The notes: a model not told the origin generated them from the sequence alone. DNA of 64,000 nt from Daucus carota subsp. sativus (GCF_001625215.2 NC_030385.2:44913598-44977597); one strand, 5' to 3'. Shown: positions 49,795 through 60,439, counted from the first letter of the stretch. Made by a program: numbers and translations.

Positions 49795-50140
49795 TTGCAA
49801 CCTCATTTGCAACCTTGGGCGGCGCAGCCGTAAAAGTTGCAAATGAGGTTGCAAAAGTTGCAAATGAGGTTGCAAAAGTTGCAAATAAAAATGGAAAGTT
49901 GCAACTGTTGCAACTGTTGCAACCTGGCGCAGCCGTAAAAGTTGCAAATGAGGTTGCAAAAGTTGCAAATAAAAATGGAAAGTTGCAACTGTTGCAACTG
50001 CAATTGCAACTAGTTCAACTGAAAACTGTAAGTTGCAAATGAGGTTGCAAAAGTTGCAAATGAAGTTGCAACTGCAGTTGCAACTTTTGCAACTGCAGTT
50101 GCAACTTTTGCAACCTCAGTTGCAACTAAATGCAACTGAA
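49795..50140. repeat. GTTGCAA-based tandem repeats
   Basis: Units of AAAGTTGCAAATGAGGTTGC recur; a larger ~75-bp unit (GCGCAGCCGTAAAAGTTGC to the GTTGCAACTGTTGCAAC block) is present twice, at about 49812-49925 (expanded) and 49926-50000. Frames of 87-125 codons across this block are artefacts of the heptad-like repeat. Confidence 0.85.
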
Positions 50141-50265
50141 AACTGTAAGTAACAACAGATGTATGGTGTGCCCCTGGCGGGGCCATTAGATTACAATAGA
50201 ATCAACTGAATGCAACCATATGCAACTGAATACAACCATATGCAACCATATATGCAATTACAAAT

Positions 50266-50393
50266 CCTGATTTCAAGTTCCAGTTTTCAAATGTCATTTT
50301 CGACCTCATTTTCGGAATCGATATATATATATATATATCGATTCCGAAAATGAGGTCGAAAATGACATTTGAAAACTGGAACTTGAAATCAGG
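50266..50393. repeat. Perfect 128-bp palindrome
   Basis: Two 64-base arms beginning CCTGATTTCAAGTTCC are exact reverse complements around an (AT)n centre at 50329/50330, with no spacer and no mismatch. It can extrude as a cruciform or fold as a long hairpin. Confidence 0.95.
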
Positions 50394-50882
50394 TTGCAAC
50401 ACGGCTGGCGCCGCCTGTAGTTGCAAATGAGGTTGCAAAAGTTGCAAACAGTATTTTTGAAAAAAAAATTTTATGAAAAGGTATTTTTAAAAATAATTCT
50501 GGAAGGTAGTATTTTTGAAAACAATAAAAGAAAAGGTAGGTAGTTTTGTAGATTTCCCTTGGCTATATTGGTTGGCTATAATTTAAAAATAGTATGTTAT
50601 TAATATTTAGATCACTATAATTAGAATATATCAGTTTAATATGGTAATAATTTATATGTAATCAGCGGAAAGGAGGAAAATAAATTGCGGGAGATGACAT
50701 GGAATTCACTGCAGATCTGTAGTGGTTCGACAAATATAGCCATCCACAGGGGATGGCTATAATTATAACCAATGGCTTGCTATGGTTGGAGTGGTGTTTT
50801 TTGTGAGCGTTGGCTAAATTTTTTAATTTGGGAAAGCCACCTAGACTTTTAGCTAAGGGTTTCTCATGGTTGGAGATGCTCT

Positions 50883-52149
50883 GCAATGATAATTGCATTA
50901 GCTACCAATGTTAGAGATTTCACTTTTGAACACGTTACCGATAATGATAATACAAGTTTTAAAAATTATCTAATGCCAGTACAAATAACACAATCAATCT
51001 TGTTTCAGCTGCTCTTTCAGTATTACATACACTCAGTGGCGGATACAGGATATAAACAATGGTGTGTCACAAATTTAACATATGTAGATAAAATTCAGAA
51101 ATCAGTCGACGAGAAGCATGGTATTTGAAGCAGGGTGGAAAAAAGGCTGCGTGTGTCACTGTGTTTGTGTAAATAAAAGATGCCAAGATTATTGTGTAAG
51201 TGCCCTGTAGGCTGAACCAAGTGACATATGAATAAAAAGAAAATTTTGAAAAAAAAAAATTAAAAAAATGGTAGGTCACATGACCTCCCATTAGCAACTA
51301 TACATCCGCCACTGCATACACTGATACACATCTTGCTACCTGAAAACTGCCTTTACAAGCAAAAGTTCTGCCGGTGGATGTACAAAAACAAACCCGAACA
51401 TCATCCAAGATAAGGATATATAAGTAAACGAAAGTAAAAAAAAACAAAATTAAAAATAATAACCTCTCCTGTAGCAGTAAGGACAAGTTGACAGAAAACA
51501 GTTCCCAGATATCGGCGAGTTTCAGGTCTTAATGTCCATGAGAACAAGTATATAAAGAAAGAAACCTTTCTCTACTCCTAGACTTTGGACAGGCATATGA
51601 GCAAGGAAATATGACTAAAACTCATGATTCTGGTGGTTTTTATACAGGCTCTGCAGATTTAAGAATATAATACCCAAATGCCATATTAAACTTGCCAAAA
51701 TACTCTATGCATAAGCCCCTGCTAACCTGACTGGAAGATGCTTCTTGCATATTATAATATAAATAATAAATTTTACTTTCATTTTCTAAAGTCTGTTGTT
51801 TAAGATTCGTCTCACAATTTGTTGGCACTGCAAAATTACCATAACAAAATTTTGCAAGTTTGGTAGGGTAAAACGGAACTACATGTATAACAGATAATTA
51901 AAATTTAAAATAAAGCACGTCAACTGTCTGGGACGATGTATAGCATTACAAACCAGAGCACAAACTTCTGAAGACCAAATTGAGGTACTCATCTTTGAAC
52001 TATAGCAGAAAACCAACATATAAATTTCTTTAGGTAGCTCTGCAAGCTACTCGTCGGCAACAACCAACAAAGCTGACTTAAAAAAGCATATTATAGAGCT
52101 AAGACGGACAGCTCAATAGGGGCTGACAATCAAGTACAAAATTCTAACC
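50883..52149. other. Spacer downstream of the plastid bS9 exon
   Basis: Holds the 281-bp hAT MITE listed separately and the presumed 3' UTR of the bS9 gene. No other gene was recognised. Confidence 0.5.
51034..51314. mobile_element. Short hAT MITE
   Basis: 281 bp with TIRs CAGTGGCGGATACA / ACATCCGCCACTG and a perfect 8-bp duplication CATACACT (51026-51033, 51315-51322), typical of hAT elements. Confidence 0.9.
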
Positions 52150-52437
52150 TTAACGCTTGGAGAATTGTGGGGCTTTTCTGGCTTTCTTGAGACCCACTTT
52201 CTTCCTTTCAACTACTCTTGCATCCCTGGTGAGAAGACCCTCCTTCCTCAGGGGTACTCTGTGGTCCTCACTGACCTTAAGTAAAGCACGGGCAATACCA
52301 AGAGAAATTGCTTGAGCCTGGCCAGAGAGACCGCCACCATGTGCCTTAACAAATACATCATAACTACTTTCATATCCCAACGTCGCTAAAGGAACTTTAA
52401 CATATTGAATCCACAGTGGATTTCCTTGAAGGTATTC
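52150..52437 (-). CDS. RPS9: Plastid 30S ribosomal protein bS9c, last exon only
   Basis: The exon begins after an AG acceptor (…ATGCAG) with [17 protein letters not shown] and reads 95 codons to [11 protein letters not shown] and a stop. The blocks [31 protein letters not shown] and [28 protein letters not shown] are the S9 core; the Ser-Lys-Arg end reaches the P-site tRNA in bacterial ribosomes. The match is to nuclear-coded plastid S9 rather than cytosolic S16 or mitochondrial S9. The upstream part (transit peptide and the GTGRRK region, about 110 aa expected) was not found on the minus strand between 52.4 and 59 kb. Either a long intron hides it or this copy has lost its 5' part. Confidence 0.8.
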   Translation of the reverse strand, partial: EYLQGNPLWIQYVKVPLATLGYESSYDVFVKAHGGGLSGQAQAISLGIARALLKVSEDHRVPLRKEGLLTRDARVVERKKVGLKKARKAPQFSKR

Positions 52438-52989
52438 CTGCATGACGCATTAAAGGAGAAATGATGCTTAGATTCGTTGTAATAACTTGACAAGTTAACA
52501 CTCATATATTTTAGCAAACCATTTATAATGATCCTCCAAAAGAGTAGTCTAGGGTACTTTCACATTATCAAATATCAAGTGCTCCGGGAGCTGAATGCCA
52601 AACTTCCTATAAATAGTATCTAGGTTACTGCAGCTCTTTCTTTCAACTCAAATACTCATAACAGACATTTGACACTTGGTTTGGGCAAAAGACAATTTAA
52701 AAAAAAATGCCGAGTCCGACAATTTGAAATTTAACCATATTAAACACTTCCTGTTGAGAGTAAAATAGGATCATATGTGTGTCGATCTATATGCCAGAGA
52801 TGATGACGCCACATTAAAAGGAACTTTCTACCACCAATAATAAAGAGAGACTATGTCAGCAAACAAATGCAAACCCATTTATGACTTTCAGTTGTACCGT
52901 CTTATTTATGAATCATGTATTGGAACTAGCTTGTTAGAGTATCAACATACCAGAGGAGAGCATGCCTAGTGATATTGGCTGAACATTTA

Positions 52990-53159
52990 TGTCGTGTTTG
53001 GTTGGGAAGAATGAAATGGAATGAGTGAAAAGAAAGAAAAACAATGGAAGTGGGAGCACTGGGAGAGGAGATTGGCAGGAAGTTCTTGAACACTTACCCT
53101 TAACAGTTCAAATCTCATTTCATTCCTTCCAAATTCACTCATTCCAACCAAACACAACA
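52990..53159. mobile_element. Tourist-like (PIF/Harbinger) MITE
   Basis: 170 bp with TIRs TGTCGTGTTTGGTTGG / CCAACCAAACACAACA and the 3-bp duplication TTA on both sides, which fits PIF/Harbinger insertion. The arms also pair through GAATGAAATGGAATGAG. Confidence 0.75.
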
Positions 53160-53804
53160 TTATTGTGCACACGTTAGACATGAAAACTGAAAGTGCAACC
53201 TTGTACCAGTAGAATTGCAGGCACATTTCTCCAATTACTTTTATAGAACTGTATTAAAGTTATATCCAATACGATTAGTTTCTTTTATTTGAATTTCCAA
53301 ATCGCCAAGCTGATCATGTCAATGAATATCAACTATTGATCTCTGTCATTCCTTTCTAAAGGGTCAGACATTAATTTTGAATCAATTATTGTGCAGACAA
53401 AAGATGAGCATATAAAAGTTCGGTTGTAAGGACTATAAGGACCTCTATAATTTTCTCTCCCCCCAAATTCGTACTTAAGATAATCATATAGGCTTTCAAG
53501 TTCTATTTAAGTGGTTCAATTCAAAAAACATTAAGCTATTAATCTCACACACAACTTGAGAATAACCATAAGTCTATCTGGAACACAATACCAGTACAAG
53601 TAAAACCTTTAAAACTTCTTTACACATTACATATAAGTTAAATTTTATTTTATAATGCAAATGATATAGTTTTTTAAAATTAATTTCATTCCCGAATTTA
53701 TTTAAATGTTTTAAAAATAAGATAAAAACACTATTTAATGAATCTAAAAATTAGGAATCAACAAGTGTATAAAAATGAGAATAAATTTTACCCTAATTTT
53801 TTAT

Positions 53805-53839
<35 letters not shown>

Positions 53840-54253
53840 ATTCTAATTAATAAAAATAATTTAATTATTGAAAAATTTGTCATTTTACTATTTTCAAATT
53901 TTAACGGCAGTTATCAATTGTAAATAAAATTCATAATTTTTTTTCTAAATTCAATAATAAAAATTTAAATATTAAACTAAACTAGTAATATATATAATAT
54001 AATTATTAAATTTGGCGAATATATGTACAAATGTAGCCGGAGAGTATAAGTTTCAGAAAAAGATGACATAGATACATGATGGACTTCAACTCAACATATG
54101 TAGTGTGCGTGTTTTTAAAGTAATTTGTTTTTTGGAGCTATTAGGTATAGTTTAAAATTAAACATATCAGTTAGATATTATAGCCAACTGATGTATCCGG
54201 TTGGAGATACTCTAACATACTCGTCCCCCGGTACTAGAAAAGGGGAATTCGTT

Positions 54254-54845
54254 TATACATATGAATATATATCCTTTTTTAACAATTATTCATTCATAAT
54301 TTATCAAAAAAACTTACTATTTATAAACTTTTCAATATTAGTTTCGTTGTTACTGTAGATTTTCATTTAAAAAACAAAATTTCTTATAATTTATTATTTC
54401 TCATTTTTTTATTATATAGTTATTTTCTTTGTTTTAATGAAAATATATGATAAATAAATTTGATAAAATCTAAATATATTATCATAAAATACTAAACATC
54501 ATAAACTTATACTTAACAGTGAGAACATTTAAGAATAATATGTAAACCTTTATAAATAATATTTTTACTCCTTGATCTCATGTCTAGAGGTACCTGTAAT
54601 TAACTTAAGTGGCCGATTTGACCATTTTGAGTTCGGTGACCAACTTGATATATCGAGCCTACTTTGATGACTCACTTGATTATTAACCATATGAATATGT
54701 ATCCTTTCTTAACAATTATTCATTTATAATTTATACAAAAAATCTTATTATTTATGAAATTCTCAAATTTAAATTCGTTGTTATTGTAGATTTCTATTAA
54801 AAAAATGTTTTTGCTTATAATTTATTACATTTCTCATTTTTTTGT
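54254..54845 (+). repeat. Pair of ~155-bp direct repeats
   Basis: 54254-54410 and about 54687-54845 share ATATGAATAT.TATCCTTT, AACAATTATTCATT.ATAATTTAT, TCGTTGTTA.TGTAGATTT and TTATAATTTATTA..TTTCTCATTTTTTT at roughly 80-85% identity. Spacing is about 433 bp. They may be ends of a small retroelement or a local duplication. Confidence 0.65.
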
Positions 54846-54899
54846 GTATGAGTGTGTTTGGCTAAAAGACCGATAAGAAGCATGTTTGATGAGTTTAAT

Positions 54900-55215
54900 T
54901 ATATTGTGCTTTAAATGTCATATTGAAAGTGCTATCAAACTTACTGCAAATCCAGTGTTTCATGGACGAAGTGTTTCATGGACGAACAAAACACATCGAA
55001 ATTCGCTATCATTACATTCTCCGAACAGTGCTTAGTCATGATATTGAATTAGAAAATGTGTCAGACGAATAAACAGGGGACAGATATCTTCACAAAGACT
55101 CTGGAAAAGCCTAAGTTCGAGTTTCACATAAGTTCACTTGGAGTTGTTGATCATAAGTGTGTACTAGTGAAAGGTTTAGAAATAACTAATGCAATTCATT
55201 TTTATTTATTTTGTC
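54900..55215 (+). mobile_element. Ty1/copia fossil, 3' end of the polyprotein
   Basis: Short, old and broken copia remnant. It shows traces of the end of the RNase H region (NPVFHG-like, then GTDIFTKTLEKPKFEF, the usual copia DIFTKPL block). No LTRs could be paired with it. Strongly truncated at both ends. Confidence 0.7.
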
Positions 55216-56340
55216 ATGGATTTTATTTTCTGTATAAGTTGTTTACCAAGTCAATGTTAGTTGTAATTTGATAAAATTGTTCTTGTTTCTTAGCATTTGA
55301 ATAAGTCTGAGAAAGTTCAGAAATAAGTTTTCTTTCTCGTATGTTTTATGCAAGTCCTAGTTTCTTTTGTTTTATGGACGACATCCATGACTTCGAATGA
55401 TATTGTTGTTCGATTTTGTAAATTATTTCTTCAGACTTCCATTTGTTTCATATGCCAAGAGTGTTGAATTTGAATTTATTTATCAAATATAATATAATAG
55501 AATTAAATTAATATATTTGATGATATCAATAATGTGTTTTAATGTGGGTAAGTTACAAGTAATCACATTATGACATTGATTAGCATTAATAAGGATAATT
55601 ACATTTTGGAGGGATTGTTTAAGCAATTCACGTAATGTTGACCTCTTGTCAATTAATGGTGTGCAAAAAACCTTCTTAGCCCTCTACAAATCTATTTTCT
55701 CATCAAATTTTAGACGTGTGTATATATTTGATTGATCACAATGCTATATATTCCATTAACTATAGAAGTCCCCAGAGAATTCATTAGAGGAATGTTTTCA
55801 ATAAAAATAGTAAATATTTTTTTTAAACATTGTTATTTATAGTTAATAAAAGTAAAAATTTATTTCATATTAGTTAATATTTAAAAATATTAAGTGAAAA
55901 AAAGTTGTCTATCCATTATTTAGTCAAAACATACAAAATAGATGTGTTTACGAGTTTTGATATGAATATTTAGAAATATATTCATGTATGTATAAAATAT
56001 TGAACATGTCCTAATCAACATTCTTATTTTTTGCTTATAAAAATAATTTATTCAAATATTTATGTTATTTTATTTGCATTAACCAATTTTTCTTTTGAAT
56101 TAATAAATTTTTAGGAAAAAATTCATCATTCCTTTCAAACCATCTAGAATTGCCGAGACTCTGAACAAAGTAGATGGCATGACAATAATAAAATACACTT
56201 TTATTTTTTATTTATAAATATGAAGAATATTAATTTAATTTTAATTATAAATAATATTTGTTCATCACTTAAAATTTCTAAATTTTTTAAAAAAAAACAC
56301 ACAAATATTTTATGAAACTTTTAGAAAGCGCGCGGGAAAG
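55216..56340. other. AT-rich spacer
   Basis: No gene, element or repeat with support was seen in this stretch. Confidence 0.5.
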
Positions 56341-56464
56341 ACTTCCATGTTCGATCAAGAAATTAACAGATTCATTTTCTCATCTCTGTCTTCGATTGCT
56401 CTTCTCATCCCTATCTCTCTCTAGAATTCTCTCCATCATTGTTACTGTGCTGTATAATTACGTC

Positions 56465-56716
56465 CTATAACAGCATCATCATCACAATCCTCCTCCTCAT
56501 TTCACGGTCCTTGGCATCAATTGAGTTCCGACGAAACTCTAACTCGTTATTAAAAAGCCCTAACTCGGTTTGATTAACATCAGTCAACTCAGTGCGATTT
56601 TCAGTAGGTGACTCGCTCTCTTCGCCCCGATCGAATAAGTGAAACGATGTGTTCTCCTCGAAGCTGACGCTGGTAATGGAGATTGTTTCTTCCTCGATTT
56701 CGCTGTTAAAGTTCAT
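56465..56716 (-). CDS. Doubtful acidic open frame of 83 aa
   Basis: An ATG frame rich in Glu, Ser and Asn (MNFNSEIEEETISITSVSFE at the start, an acidic middle, then a basic RRR end). It lacks any recognised domain. It has a slightly higher GC content than its surroundings and an adjacent near-exact 75-bp repeat of its own middle part at 56791-56865, so it could be the first exon of a minus-strand gene or a captured gene fragment. Weak support. Confidence 0.25.
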   Translation of the reverse strand: MNFNSEIEEETISITSVSFEENTSFHLFDRGEESESPTENRTELTDVNQTELGLFNNELEFRRNSIDAKDREMRRRIVMMMLL

Positions 56717-56865
56717 TTTTTTCGAGATTTGAGTTTAATTGGTGATGTTAGTGTGTTGAATTGATGGTGATTGGTGAATTAGGATTGGTGAACTCGGTTT
56801 GATTAACATCAGTCAACTCAGTGCGATTTTCAGTAGGTGACTCGCTCTCTTCGCCCCGGTCGAAT
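56562..56865 (+). repeat. 75-bp direct repeat, nearly identical
   Basis: 56562-56636 and 56791-56865, both from AACTCGGTTTGATTAACATC to TTCGCCCC.GTCGAAT or its one-base variant, differ at one or two positions. The offset is 229 bp. The close identity implies a recent duplication. Confidence 0.9.
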
Positions 56866-57927
56866 TAGGATGTGTTTGATCTAGAGACAAAGCAACGGTC
56901 TCTTCTTTTTCAGGTATGGTCCTTTTCAATTACATTACGTCATCCAGCATTCATATAGTTTTGACCAAGACTAGTAGCTATATTTTCTAAAGACATAAGT
57001 TTAGAGTTGATACTTGTGATCCGCTAAACTTCTCGGGCTTAGCAGAACGAACGTCGTCTCTGGTATCCGCCATGTTTTATATTAACTGTAATTAATAATT
57101 TAATACACGTCAAATAATGTGGTAGATTGAATGAACAATAGAAACGAAAATCAGTAAAAATAATGTGTGGACAGTTATCAAAAATAATTAACACATAGGT
57201 TGAAGAAAAAAATAAAATAAAATATTGCACTACAGCAGGCAGGAAACAAAGCGGACCAGTTTATTATGTACTAACTAAACACATGCACCAAGATGTTAAG
57301 CAGAGTAAACAATTGGCAAAAACCTCTATTCCTTAGATTGTTGTAAGTTCCTGCAGAATTGGTTAGCCAGCATATTCATCTAGCCAAAGCCTTAAACCTA
57401 AATTCTTAACAGTAATGCAATGATCTCGAGGAGCAAATTAATATAATGAAAACAGATGGAAAGAACAGAACACCAGCACAATAATTTTGCAGAATAAATT
57501 AACAAGGTAAACAAGCAATTCAGAGATAAAAAATAAGAAATATAAATTGAGTTAACAGGGTTTAGAGAGTGGTGACAGTGGTCTGATGAGGCGTGTGAAA
57601 ACACTCCTTCTCGTGCAAGGTTTTTGTGGCAACTCCTTAGCTGTACAACACCCAATTTAATTTTCTTTTCCATGCACGAAGGATCAAGATGTCAACAAAG
57701 TTTTTCCGATGCTCCAAATAACACCCACAAAATACTAGTTATAAAATTGTATAGCCAATTGATATGTGTATGTAACTGGATGTATAAATATAGAGGAGGG
57801 GGAGTGTTGCTGTTGCAGAGAATTGCTGTGTGTATGAATTGATGCTTGTGTATTCTTCTGATTGTCAAGCCTGGTTATATAGGAACTAGAAATAACGGAA
57901 GCAAACTATTTTTTAGTATATATTTAA
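56866..57927. other. Spacer
   Basis: No supported gene. A short minus-strand start at 57074 (MADTRDDVRSAKPEKFSG) recalls a copia gag beginning but is too short to call. Confidence 0.45.
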
Positions 57928-58703
57928 GAGCTTATTGCACTTTGTAACCCCACACTTTGGCTGATTAGCAAATCAGACCTCACACTTTGAAACGTGACAG
58001 TTTGTAACCCTAAGTTTCATTTTGCTTTCGGTTTGTAACCTTCCGTTAAAAACAGCCGTTAACTTTAACTGTTTGAGAGGTTACAGTGTGTATATTAGTT
58101 CCTAACGGCTATTTTACCCCATGTGACCCCTCAAAATTTATGTATTATATTTTGAAATTAATTCTGAACACACACGACGATGTAAAACAATTTAAAATAA
58201 TTTTTAAAATAAGTATTTAGATTTAGAATCTGAAAATTTATTTATTTTTACTTAAATGATGTAACTTATTTTTTTTTTTTGTAAAGTCTACATACACGTA
58301 GATGAATTGTATCGAAATACAATAAACCGCATCAGGGATTTCTTTCTTTCAAGAAAGTTTATCATCTAACCGAAAGTCATGCAAGCATAACTTATTTTAA
58401 AATTTTAAAATAAATACATATTTTAAAAATTATTTGTAATTTAATATATATTGTTGTGTGTGTTCAGAAATAATTTTAAAATATAATACATAAATTTTGA
58501 GAGGTCACGGAGGGTAAAGTACCTGTTAGAAACTAATATACACACTGTTACCTCTCAAACAGTTAAAGTTAACGGCTGTTTTTAACGGAAGGTTACAAAC
58601 CGAAAACAAAATGAAACTTAGGGTTACAAACTGTCACGTTTCAAAGTGTGGGGTCTGATTTGCTAATCAGCCAAAGTGTGGGGTTACAAAGTGCAATAAG
58701 CTC
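57928..58703. mobile_element. Mutator-type foldback element with an inserted retroposon
   Basis: 776 bp with TIRs GAGCTTATTGCACTTTGTAAC and the exact complement at the right, flanked by a perfect 9-bp duplication TATATTTAA (57919-57927, 58704-58712). The arms extend more than 200 bp on each side (CCACACTTTGG, TTAACTTTAACTGTTTGAGAG). No transposase remains. It shares the GAG...CTC ends with the element at 2378-2780. Confidence 0.88.
58273..58387 (-). mobile_element. SINE-like poly(A) retroposon inside the foldback element
   Basis: A 115-bp insert begins (plus strand) with a T run, meaning a 3' poly(A) on the minus strand, and is flanked by TAACTTATTTT at 58262-58272 and 58388-58398. It interrupts the otherwise symmetric foldback. 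No tRNA-type promoter boxes were recognised, so it is probably 5'-truncated. Confidence 0.55.
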
Positions 58704-58712
58704 TATATTTAA

Positions 58713-59582
58713 AGAGAATATATGATCTTAATGTAAAACCAGTAACATACAAAGCAATGGGAGGAAAAGGTAACGGGAGGAAAAAATAAATAAATAAATA
58801 TTAACTAATCTTTGCAAATAAATATTTGTCGACAAAAACAAAAACCCAAATGGATAAGGCAAAGTAAATCTTTTAAATTTTATTTTTATAATTAACAAAT
58901 CTTTGGCAAATACATAACACTTTTAATTTTTGTTTACAATTTAAGATCTATGTTGTATTTTTTTACTCTTGTTACGTCTTAACCTGTCGGTTATTATAAT
59001 TTTATGAAATGTTCGTCAACTATTCTTTTAAGGATCAACCTTTTAGTATCTCACGTATATTAGCATACTTAAGTAAAATACTTTGTAATCATGTAGGATC
59101 CGTGCATTTTTTAAATGATTTATTGTGATCTGTTATGACTATTATTTAATATAGGGACATTAGCGGGAATTGTTTGAATTAGATATCATAATTCCAAAGG
59201 TCATGTGTGAGTTAGAAATTGTTTCAATTTAATATGTAAGTCGTGAAATGTTGTGGTGTGAGCCAAAATTTTGGAATGATATAAAAATAGTTAAGTTAGG
59301 TGTAATTTCTCTGTTAATTTTTTTCATTGATTGATACATCATTACAAAAATAAACTAAGGTAGATACTTTATTCTTATACCAGCCATTTCCCTACTAAAA
59401 CATATCATTACAATTATAGCAAATATACATGACACCACACATTCAACTAAACTTGCTTTTGGTATTTAGGATTGTTTTTAATGTGTACCTAAAGCTCGAT
59501 TAATTGATTTTCGTGTTAATTGTAAATATTTCATGTACATGTTAGAATTGTTAATGTGTTATGCTATATTTGTTGTTTAACA
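58713..59582. other. Spacer upstream of the SRA/YDG gene
   Basis: AT-rich with no coding signal. It ends in an AG acceptor (TTTGTTTAACAG, 59572-59583), so part may be a 5' intron of the next gene. Confidence 0.45.
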
Positions 59583-59590
59583 GGTTGAAA

Positions 59591-60364
59591 ATGGGAGACA
59601 TTATAGTTGGTGCCCCACATCCTGATGCATCCATTGTCTTGTTGAGAGCTTTTCATGATCACAGGAGAGCAGGAAATGATATAGACCGGTCATATAGATA
59701 TGCTAGAGATACTCATCCCTTGGAGTTCAGGATCGTTATGGAGAGAGCTCTTAGACATGGACATCAGTTCCGTGTGCCTACTGATATGTCCCATTGGAGA
59801 TACGAGATCATGTTTAAAGGCCATCACAGGACTTCTCAGAATGGGGTATCCATCGGACGCACCGGGTGTGCTACTTGCGTGGTTGCTAAGTATCGAAACC
59901 ATAATTTTGGTGATGGAGCTGGCCGGATTCGTATTGGAGGATCTGGAGGACGTATCAAGGAGGCCAATAGACGAGGACAACGCCTTCTGTCAGATCAGGA
60001 GATGACCGTCTACAACACTGCTCTCCATCGATCTATTTTTAGTGGACTTCCCGTCCGGTTATATGCGCACGTGCCTTTGCCAGATGAGCAGTACTACTAC
60101 GTGGGACTTGTTCGGGTCACTAGAGTTATACAGCTTTGGACTCCAGAGGATTTTCATTGTTACGAGTATAGAGTTGTTCGTTTCCCCTGGAATGGGGTCG
60201 ATGTTGGAGAGCTAGGAGGGCATGAAGAGCAAGTCCCAGTTTTTGAAGGTCATGATGAAGTATTAGCTCTTGAATGGCATGCTGATGATGAACCTGATGC
60301 GGATGTGGAACCCGAGCTCGATGATTCACTCGAAGACCAACAACATGAAAAGGTATATAGTTAA
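59591..60364 (+). CDS. SRA/YDG-domain-only protein, divergent
   Basis: SRA (YDG) domains bind methylated cytosine in SUVH histone methyltransferases and VIM/ORTH proteins. The ATG at 59591 gives 257 aa; an AG acceptor just before it suggests a 5' exon. Residues ~60-200 fit the SRA fold order: RYEIMFKGHHRTSQNGVS, GCATCVVAKYRNHNFGDG, IGGSGG, NTALHRSIFSGLPVRLYAHV, YYYVGLVRV, YEYRVVRFPW. The namesake YDG is YVG. The usual D..YTGxGG pocket strip reads AGRIRIGGSGG, so the base-flipping Asp/Tyr appear lost. No SET, PHD or RING part is present; an acidic tail (DDEPDADVEPELDDS) follows. YDG-only proteins exist in Arabidopsis. The frame may end at the stop at 60362-60364 or be spliced at a GT at 60354. 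Confidence 0.7.
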   Translation: MGDIIVGAPHPDASIVLLRAFHDHRRAGNDIDRSYRYARDTHPLEFRIVMERALRHGHQFRVPTDMSHWRYEIMFKGHHRTSQNGVSIGRTGCATCVVAKYRNHNFGDGAGRIRIGGSGGRIKEANRRGQRLLSDQEMTVYNTALHRSIFSGLPVRLYAHVPLPDEQYYYVGLVRVTRVIQLWTPEDFHCYEYRVVRFPWNGVDVGELGGHEEQVPVFEGHDEVLALEWHADDEPDADVEPELDDSLEDQQHEKVYS

Positions 60365-60439
60365 AATAATTCTTCTTTGTATATTTTTATAGTCGTGCTT
60401 TTGCTTATTAAAGTGAAAATTTAAAGTGTTTTTCATTGC

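Larger units (their letters stand above)
49674..50558. mobile_element. Mutator-type foldback element nested in the outer MITE
   Basis: 885 bp flanked by a perfect 9-bp duplication TTGGCTATA (49665-49673 and 50559-50567). The arms (CAAAAATAC, TTTTCATAAAATTTTTTTTT, TTGCAACTTTTGCAACCTCA, GGCGGCG) pair over more than 100 bp on each side. The middle holds GTTGCAA tandem repeats and a perfect palindrome. Confidence 0.85.
49578..50882. mobile_element. Outer MITE with AGAGCATCTCCAAC ends, containing a second element
   Basis: Ends AGAGCATCTCCAAC and GTTGGAGATGCTCT are exact complements; subterminal GTTGGCTA repeats occur at both sides. No target duplication could be fixed. The element at 49674-50558 lies inside it, so the original outer element was about 410 bp. 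Confidence 0.7.
52438..54880. other. Intron or spacer upstream of the bS9 exon
   Basis: Very AT-rich. Includes a Tourist-like MITE, an (AT)n tract at about 53809-53836 and a pair of direct repeats. No coding exon was found. Confidence 0.5.

Noticed and set aside
56900-57074. Minus-strand start MADTRDDVRSAKPEKFSG, like a copia gag beginning
   Set aside because: Only about 18 residues look similar and nothing else of the element is nearby, so it was not called.
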